This document shows, piece by piece, positions 1-4,075 of a DNA stretch of 6,284 nucleotides (the first letter of the stretch is position 1; the number at the start of each line of letters is the position of its first letter). Below the pieces are notes generated by a model. The model saw nothing but the letters and a program-made list of their open reading frames with translations. It did not search any database and was not told the DNA's origin. The position numbers and the translations under genes were made by a program. Source of the stretch: Fibrobacter sp. (GTDB lineage Bacteria; Fibrobacterota; Fibrobacteria; Fibrobacterales; Fibrobacteraceae); NCBI GenBank assembly GCA_012841225.1, contig DUVD01000308.1, positions 1 to 6,284 on the forward strand, in the 5' to 3' direction.

Positions 1-512
1 ATCCATGGCATCATATAAGAACCAAGGCTGCCTTGATCTCTAGTTAGCCCACCATGATTAAATAAATATAAACCATGAAATGTCTCCCAATCCTCTTGAA
101 ATAGAGTAATGAGCATGCCATAGCCAATCCCTTCAGAAACAGTGCAGTTTTGCGTTGATGCATTACAACCGTTCGAATTACCATTCCATTTTACGCGAGC
201 AGCACCCATCGCATTGTTGTTTATAAACCACTCCGCTTCAAGTGGTGTCACTAATCCAGCATTAAGGTCGTCTTCAAGGGTTGCTATGTATTTTTGCTTC
301 CACTGCGGGTACCAAGAGTCTACTAGAGCAGGGTTAGCACCTAAGCCAATAATAGTGGCCTTAGCAACAGAAGACGAAGATGGTGGTAAAACGCCAGCAG
401 ATGAAACCGGCAAATTGGGGTCATTATTTTCTGGGCTCACGGGATCATCACCACAAGCCGAAAATAAAGAGACTGCCAATGCTGAAATAAATAATAATCG
501 CTTTATAGTCAT
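1..512 (-). CDS. GH8 endoglucanase-like lipoprotein, 5' part (3' end outside window)
   Basis: The frame starts with ATG at 512 and runs open through 170 codons to the window edge. An in-frame TAA at 527-525 and a weak AGAG ribosome site six bases upstream of the ATG fix this start. The product begins MTIKR, then a short hydrophobic stretch and a lipobox, LFSAC. This implies signal peptidase II cleavage before Cys20 and lipid anchoring, followed by GDD and a Pro/Ser linker (about residues 24-50). The GH8 domain begins near residue 60. It contains SEGIGYGML at 126-134, in which Glu127 corresponds to the general acid of GH8 enzymes. The neighbouring GH8 gene carries an almost identical motif. 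GH8 enzymes are inverting hydrolases of beta-1,4-glucan, and some members act on xylan or chitosan. The catalytic Asp region lies beyond the edge, so activity and substrate cannot be confirmed. Cys116 and Cys123 could pair. A terminator separates it from the upstream gene, so it probably has its own promoter. The family call is solid; the endoglucanase call is an inference. Confidence 0.87.
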   Translation of the reverse strand, partial: MTIKRLLFISALAVSLFSACGDDPVSPENNDPNLPVSSAGVLPPSSSSVAKATIIGLGANPALVDSWYPQWKQKYIATLEDDLNAGLVTPLEAEWFINNNAMGAARVKWNGNSNGCNASTQNCTVSEGIGYGMLITLFQEDWETFHGLYLFNHGGLTRDQGSLGSYMMPW

Positions 513-600
513 ACTACACTCTGTTTAAAAGATTCCTACTTAATATACTTTTATCTAAAATAATCAGGTATTCTAAAAACATTACTTCTGTTAAAATAAC

Positions 601-614
601 GTGAACAAGCTCAC
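601..614. promoter_or_regulatory. Candidate CRP/FNR-family operator (GTGA-N6-TCAC)
   Basis: GTGAACAAGCTCAC has the GTGA-N6-TCAC spacing and half-sites of a CRP-type site. Its outer bases do not extend the full TGTGA/TCACA consensus. It lies about 90 bp upstream of the minus-strand GH8 lipoprotein gene and downstream of the preceding gene's terminator, a plausible position for activating that gene. A 14-bp match of this kind can occur by chance, and no regulator is visible in the window. Confidence 0.28.
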
Positions 615-640
615 TTTTGATGCTTATTTTATTCTAAACA

Positions 641-671
641 AAAAAGCCCCAGCAAATGCCGGGGCTTTTTT
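641..671 (-). terminator. Intrinsic terminator of the secreted binding-protein gene
   Basis: GCCCC (646-650) and GGGGC (661-665) form a GC stem around a 10-base loop. The stem is flanked by an A run on the left and a T run on the right. Read on the minus strand it gives a hairpin followed by TTTTTT, placed 15 bp beyond the stop codon of the gene at 686-1627. This is a classic Rho-independent terminator. The A/T flanks are symmetric, so it could work in both directions, but no plus-strand gene ends here. It separates the upstream gene from the GH8 lipoprotein gene. Confidence 0.88.
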
Positions 672-685
672 TAGACTTCTAAAAA

Positions 686-1627
686 TTATTTCAAAAGTAC
701 TTTTTGAGCGAAGTTCACTGACTTGCCAGAAACGCGGACCATGTAAACGCCTGCGTCAAGGTTAGCAAGGTTCATCGAAGCAGCGCCGTTTAATGCGCTT
801 TTCAATACAACTTGACCCTGGAGATTAATCACTTCTGCGTTAACAGCTGATTTCAAACCATAGAAAGAAAGTGTACGACCAGAAAGTTGAGCCTTAACAG
901 AAGCAATCTTACCTAAATCCTTGATGCTTGCTGAAATTGTAGCTGGGCAAGTACCAGCGGTACCAAAAGCACCAACAACAACGTTGTTTGTCAAGGTTTT
1001 GCCTGCAGTGCCAGCAAATTTCAATTTAACTGCAACTGCATTTGCAAGAAGCAAGTCTTGAGCTATTTTGGTGCCCCAACCTTCTTGTTTGAATGAAGAA
1101 TAAGGAAGATCTACTGCACGAACAGAAGTTGACGCTGGGATAGGTGCATTATACTCATCATAATCAGTAAGTTTACCATCACCAACATATTCCAATTCCA
1201 GGACCAATTTGGCTGAGTTAGAAATCGTTACACAAACACCAGTACCCCAATTGGAACCAATATCATAACCATCTTTTTTACCATTCACAATATTAAAACC
1301 AAAACCGACAAAAGGAAATTCAGCATCTGGACCAGCTGTCATAGTGATTTGAATGCTACCGAGTTCGGTAACCATTGGTGTAATAAGTGAGCCGTATTCA
1401 TCTTCTGGAAGCGGGTAGGTAACTACAGAAGTACCACCGTCATTTTCACGGTCGTCGTAATCGAACCAGTAACCACCATCATCAACGTCCGTTTCTGGAG
1501 ACTCAACTTCACAGTCAAAAGCACCCGTACAAACGCGTTGTTCACCAGCAGCTGTGCTAAACATTAAAGAAGCAGATGCAAATGCACTTGCAGTGAGCAT
1601 CGCTATAGGAATAATTTTTTTGTTCAT
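686..1627 (-). CDS. Secreted protein with carbohydrate-binding-like module and T9SS type A-like sorting domain
   Basis: This complete 313-residue frame has ATG at 1627 preceded by GAGAG with a six-base spacer. Residues 1-27 form a signal peptide: MNKK, a hydrophobic Ala/Ser-rich core, and cleavage near STAA. A very acidic stretch follows (about 35-63) with Cys33 and Cys39 and the pattern WFDYDDRENDGG. The beta-rich module at about 65-225 contains FPFVGFGFN and GYDIGSNWG. It resembles the jelly-roll, CBM11-type modules of Fibrobacter secreted proteins and the module behind the GH8 domain of the divergent gene. Residues about 247-313, with NLQGQVVL and LDAGVYMVRVSGKS, match the style of the T9SS type A C-terminal sorting domain, predicting export and surface attachment. 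I see no catalytic domain, so a non-catalytic binding or adhesion role at the cell surface is inferred. Its own strong terminator and isolated transcript suggest it may be made in quantity. The CBM family is uncertain; the secretion signals are clear. Confidence 0.8.
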   Translation of the reverse strand: MNKKIIPIAMLTASAFASASLMFSTAAGEQRVCTGAFDCEVESPETDVDDGGYWFDYDDRENDGGTSVVTYPLPEDEYGSLITPMVTELGSIQITMTAGPDAEFPFVGFGFNIVNGKKDGYDIGSNWGTGVCVTISNSAKLVLELEYVGDGKLTDYDEYNAPIPASTSVRAVDLPYSSFKQEGWGTKIAQDLLLANAVAVKLKFAGTAGKTLTNNVVVGAFGTAGTCPATISASIKDLGKIASVKAQLSGRTLSFYGLKSAVNAEVINLQGQVVLKSALNGAASMNLANLDAGVYMVRVSGKSVNFAQKVLLK

Positions 1628-1656
1628 AGTTTTCTCTCTTTTTTTATTAATGAAAG

Positions 1657-1669
1657 TCCCTATTAGGGA
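1657..1669. promoter_or_regulatory. Perfect 6+1+6 palindrome upstream of the binding-protein gene
   Basis: TCCCTA-T-TAGGGA is a perfect inverted repeat with a single central base, 30-42 bp before the minus-strand start at 1627. A one-base loop cannot form an RNA hairpin efficiently, so a protein operator is more likely than an attenuator. If transcription starts just downstream of the TATATTTG box at 1687-1680, the palindrome overlaps the start of the transcript, a usual repressor position. The regulator is unknown. Confidence 0.35.
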
Positions 1670-1679
1670 TTATCTGAAT

Positions 1680-1687
1680 CAAATATA
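1680..1687 (-). promoter_or_regulatory. Candidate -10 type promoter box for the binding-protein gene
   Basis: On the minus strand this reads TATATTTG. It fits a TATAAT-like -10 element and also the TAnnTTTG box known from Bacteroidota promoters. It lies about 53-60 bp before the start codon. I found no convincing -35 element at the right distance, so this is a weak call. Confidence 0.2.
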
Positions 1688-1779
1688 TCCTCTTTTGTTA
1701 AAAGATACTAGTTAAATTTAAATAAATTTTGCTAATGCAATTAAAATCAACCTAACAACATGCTTTATTTACATTCTTT

Positions 1780-1792
1780 TACACTCTGTGTA
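1780..1792. promoter_or_regulatory. Inverted repeat TACAC-TCT-GTGTA in the divergent spacer
   Basis: A perfect 5-bp inverted repeat with a three-base spacer lies about 126-138 bp before the plus-strand GH8 gene and about 150-165 bp before the minus-strand gene. It is close to the GTAAACGA repeats at 1798-1822, so it could be part of a regulator-binding cluster serving one or both directions. Such short palindromes also arise by chance in AT-rich DNA. Confidence 0.25.
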
Positions 1793-1797
1793 CAAGG

Positions 1798-1822
1798 GTA
1801 AACGATATGTTTTTGTAAACGA
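1798..1822. repeat. Direct repeat GTAAACGA x2 with 17-bp period
   Basis: GTAAACGA occurs exactly at 1798-1805 and again at 1815-1822. The intervening bases create alternating AAAC / GTTT / AAAC blocks, so AAAC-N5-GTTT (1800-1812) and GTTT-N4-AAAC (1809-1820) are also inverted repeats. The cluster lies about 95-120 bp upstream of the plus-strand GH8 start, ahead of the candidate -10 box at 1854-1859, where an activator would bind. The repeat is directly visible; a regulatory function is an inference. Confidence 0.35.
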
Positions 1823-1831
1823 AAAATCACA

Positions 1832-1859
1832 TTCATTTTAGTCAACTTCTGTTTATATT
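1832..1859 (+). promoter_or_regulatory. Candidate promoter for the GH8-GH5 operon
   Basis: TATATT at 1854-1859 could serve as a -10 box, with a poor TTCATT -35 match at 1832-1837 (16-base spacing). This would leave a leader of about 50 bases before the ATG at 1918. The spacer is so AT-rich that other TA boxes are possible, so the exact position is only a suggestion. Confidence 0.2.
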
Positions 1860-1917
1860 CAATGATAAGCTCTTAAATTAGTCATTTTTAATTTTATTTT
1901 TCAAGAACAGGTTTTCC

Positions 1918-4062
1918 ATGCTAAAATCAATAAAAATTTTCCTTATTTTGTCGCTATTTACCTTTGTTTTGGTAAATGCAGCACCAAATTTCCCATTCCC
2001 ACAAAACAAAAAATACCCTCATGGCAATACTTTTGAGGCAGCAAACACAGCTAAAATCCAAAAAGCCTTTGAAACATGGAAAGGGGCTTGGTACGTCACG
2101 ACAAACGACGGTCTCGCCCGAATCATTAGCCCAAACGATAGCACCGAGTTCAGCGTATCAGAAGGCATCGGTTACGGCATGCTCTTAATGGTTTACATGA
2201 GTTCAAGTCAAAAAGATTACCAACAAGAATTTAATAAGCTTTGGGGCTACTGGAAAAAGTATGCCGTTCAACCTAACACTGCAACTGGAATGAACTGGAA
2301 AATCAACAACAATAACGGTACGGTTAGCGGTGGAAGTGCTTCGGACGCGGAATTTGATGCTGCCTTAGCGCTTATTATGGCAAACAAACAATGGGGCGAC
2401 GCGAGTTACCTAAGCGATGCCAAGTCTTTGATTTCTTGGATTAAGTCCAACGACATGAATGGAGACAAAACCATTCGCCCTGGAAGCAACTGGAACGACG
2501 CTTTTAACCCCAGTTACGCCGCTCCAGCGGCTTTTAAACTTTTTGGAGTCGTCACTGGTGATGTTGCTTATTGGAATGAGGCGACTATAGTAAACAACAA
2601 CAAAGTTAAAGCCTGCCAAGATTCGCGTACTGGCTTAATGCCCGACTGGTGCAATTGGAGCACAGGTAAACCACAAATGACAAGCGCCAATCAAACCACC
2701 GGTATGATCGGCACAAACTACGACGCCGCAAGGACTCCTTGGCGCATGGCATGGGGCTACTATTGGTATGGCGAAACCACAGCCAAAGAGGTTAATGATA
2801 AATTAGGTTCTTGGCTTGTCCCTCACACTTATGGAAGTGCCTCTTATATTCGCCCTGGTTATGAATACAAAAACAACGCTTACCTAGATCCTCCTGGTGA
2901 CTTCCCTCAGAGCCTACAATCGACCTATATGGGTGGTTTAGGCCTAGCAATGGCTTCTGCGACTAACCCAGGAAATTACTTAGAGACCGTTTATGAGGCA
3001 TTGATCAACACACAAGGAAAGGCCACTCCAAGCGCAAAAGTTGGCGAGGGTTATTTTTCTGCAACCCTTAACGTGATATATTCTTTGCTCTTGTCGGGTA
3101 ACATGCCAAACTTTTACGATATGACTGGCTACACCTCTTTCACTCCTAAAGCACTAAAAGCGCCAACTCCTCTTACAGGTACTCAAGCGGCCAAGGGCTC
3201 AGAAACACCCTTTTGTGGCTTTACCATTTGGGGTGCCTTCTCCGATAAACTAGGCACAGGCACTCTAATGTATCCAGATTCCGGTTCTTCTCCTTTATAT
3301 TCAGACAACGGTGTTTTTTCAGTTAAATCATCTCTTCGCATTGGTAGCGAGCCCGAATACGGCACACCAGAAGCCACTGCCGGTAAGTATCCTTTTGCTG
3401 GTGTAGTTCTTGGTTTTGATAAAGCAGATGGTTACTATGACTTGAGCGATGTAGAGTTTATTAGATTAGAAATTAAAACCGAAGGTGTTATTCGCCTTGC
3501 CATTTTAAGCAAATTCACCTTAGAGCAAGACGAGGAAGGCGGTGAGCCTGGCTATTGGTTCCAACCTTCTGCCGAATTCAAAAAAATGGATATCCCATTA
3601 AAAGCGACTAGCTATAATCATTTTGACTCTATTTTCGTTCCTTCTTGGGCAACCGCAGGTACAAAACCCGAATATATGAAGGCGGTTAGAGGCGTTAAGA
3701 TTGAACCAAAAATGCAAAAAGGTGGCTACGGCTCTTTTGAGCTAAAAGACATCCAGTTCTTAAACGCTCAAAAGCAACCAGCGAACATATACTCTATTTT
3801 AGGCATTTCTGCTAACACCCCCAAATTAAACGCTTCTAAATCGCATCAACTTTCTCTGCAAGCGTCCCAGCTTCAATTTAGCGGATTTTCTAACAGCGCC
3901 GTATTAACCGCAATCAACTTAAAAGGTGAAAAGCTGTTTTCCTCTTTGCTTGGCCAATCCTCTGGGGTTCTTTCTTTAGAAAGCATGAATTTGCCCCAAG
4001 GCGTTTCTATCATTAACATTAAAGATGGCCATCGCAGCGCCACTATTAAAGTGCAGCAATAA
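1918..4062 (+). CDS. Secreted modular GH8 endoglucanase with C-terminal binding-like module and sorting domain
   Basis: This complete 714-residue enzyme starts at ATG 1918, with CAGG and a six-base spacer as ribosome site. Residues 1-21 are a signal peptide ending VNA. The GH8 (alpha/alpha)6-barrel domain spans about 25-400. It contains SEGIGYGML with general acid Glu82, SASDAEFDAALALIMANKQW with substrate-binding Asp143, and NYDAARTPWR, in which Asp269 corresponds to the catalytic base and Arg272 to the conserved Arg after it. All key residues are therefore present. GH8 enzymes cut beta-1,4-linked glucan internally with inversion; cellulose or mixed-linkage glucan is the likeliest substrate here. 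A Pro/Thr-rich link near 405-425 leads to a beta-rich module (about 430-616, with YPFAGVVLGF and GYYDLS) similar to the module of the divergent secreted protein. A sorting-like domain follows (about 626-714, NLKGEKLF, LPQGVSIINI). Total length is about twice that of a bare GH8 enzyme because of these modules. It probably leads an operon with the GH5 gene 13 bp downstream. The enzyme is expected outside the cell or on its surface. Confidence 0.93.
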   Translation: MLKSIKIFLILSLFTFVLVNAAPNFPFPQNKKYPHGNTFEAANTAKIQKAFETWKGAWYVTTNDGLARIISPNDSTEFSVSEGIGYGMLLMVYMSSSQKDYQQEFNKLWGYWKKYAVQPNTATGMNWKINNNNGTVSGGSASDAEFDAALALIMANKQWGDASYLSDAKSLISWIKSNDMNGDKTIRPGSNWNDAFNPSYAAPAAFKLFGVVTGDVAYWNEATIVNNNKVKACQDSRTGLMPDWCNWSTGKPQMTSANQTTGMIGTNYDAARTPWRMAWGYYWYGETTAKEVNDKLGSWLVPHTYGSASYIRPGYEYKNNAYLDPPGDFPQSLQSTYMGGLGLAMASATNPGNYLETVYEALINTQGKATPSAKVGEGYFSATLNVIYSLLLSGNMPNFYDMTGYTSFTPKALKAPTPLTGTQAAKGSETPFCGFTIWGAFSDKLGTGTLMYPDSGSSPLYSDNGVFSVKSSLRIGSEPEYGTPEATAGKYPFAGVVLGFDKADGYYDLSDVEFIRLEIKTEGVIRLAILSKFTLEQDEEGGEPGYWFQPSAEFKKMDIPLKATSYNHFDSIFVPSWATAGTKPEYMKAVRGVKIEPKMQKGGYGSFELKDIQFLNAQKQPANIYSILGISANTPKLNASKSHQLSLQASQLQFSGFSNSAVLTAINLKGEKLFSSLLGQSSGVLSLESMNLPQGVSIINIKDGHRSATIKVQQ

Positions 4063-4064
4063 AC

Positions 4065-4069
4065 AGGAG
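4065..4069 (+). promoter_or_regulatory. Shine-Dalgarno site AGGAG that decides the GH5 start
   Basis: AGGAG lies directly after the GH8 stop codon. Two adjacent in-frame ATGs follow, at 4073 and 4076, with spacers of three and six bases. The other three genes in the window all have six-base spacers, so ATG 4076 is preferred. The choice changes the protein by only one Met. Confidence 0.75.
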
Positions 4070-4075
4070 CTTATG

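Noticed and set aside
142..528. Plus-strand open frame of 128 codons opposite the left-edge gene
   Set aside because: The minus strand here encodes a convincing lipoprotein signal and the GH8 SEGIGYGM motif. The plus-strand frame has no recognisable domain and covers the minus gene's start region, so it is a shadow.
641..671. The hairpin as a bidirectional terminator or an attenuator for the GH8 lipoprotein gene
   Set aside because: No plus-strand gene ends here, and the hairpin lies 15 bp after the stop of the upstream gene, so simple termination of that gene explains it.
2746..2769. Possible loss of a catalytic Asp in the GH8 enzyme, where WG-YYWYG stands where many GH8 proteins have WD-Y or LD-Y
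   Set aside because: The catalytic base corresponds to Asp269 in NYDAAR, three residues before the conserved Arg, and it is present. The Gly280 position is not the base.
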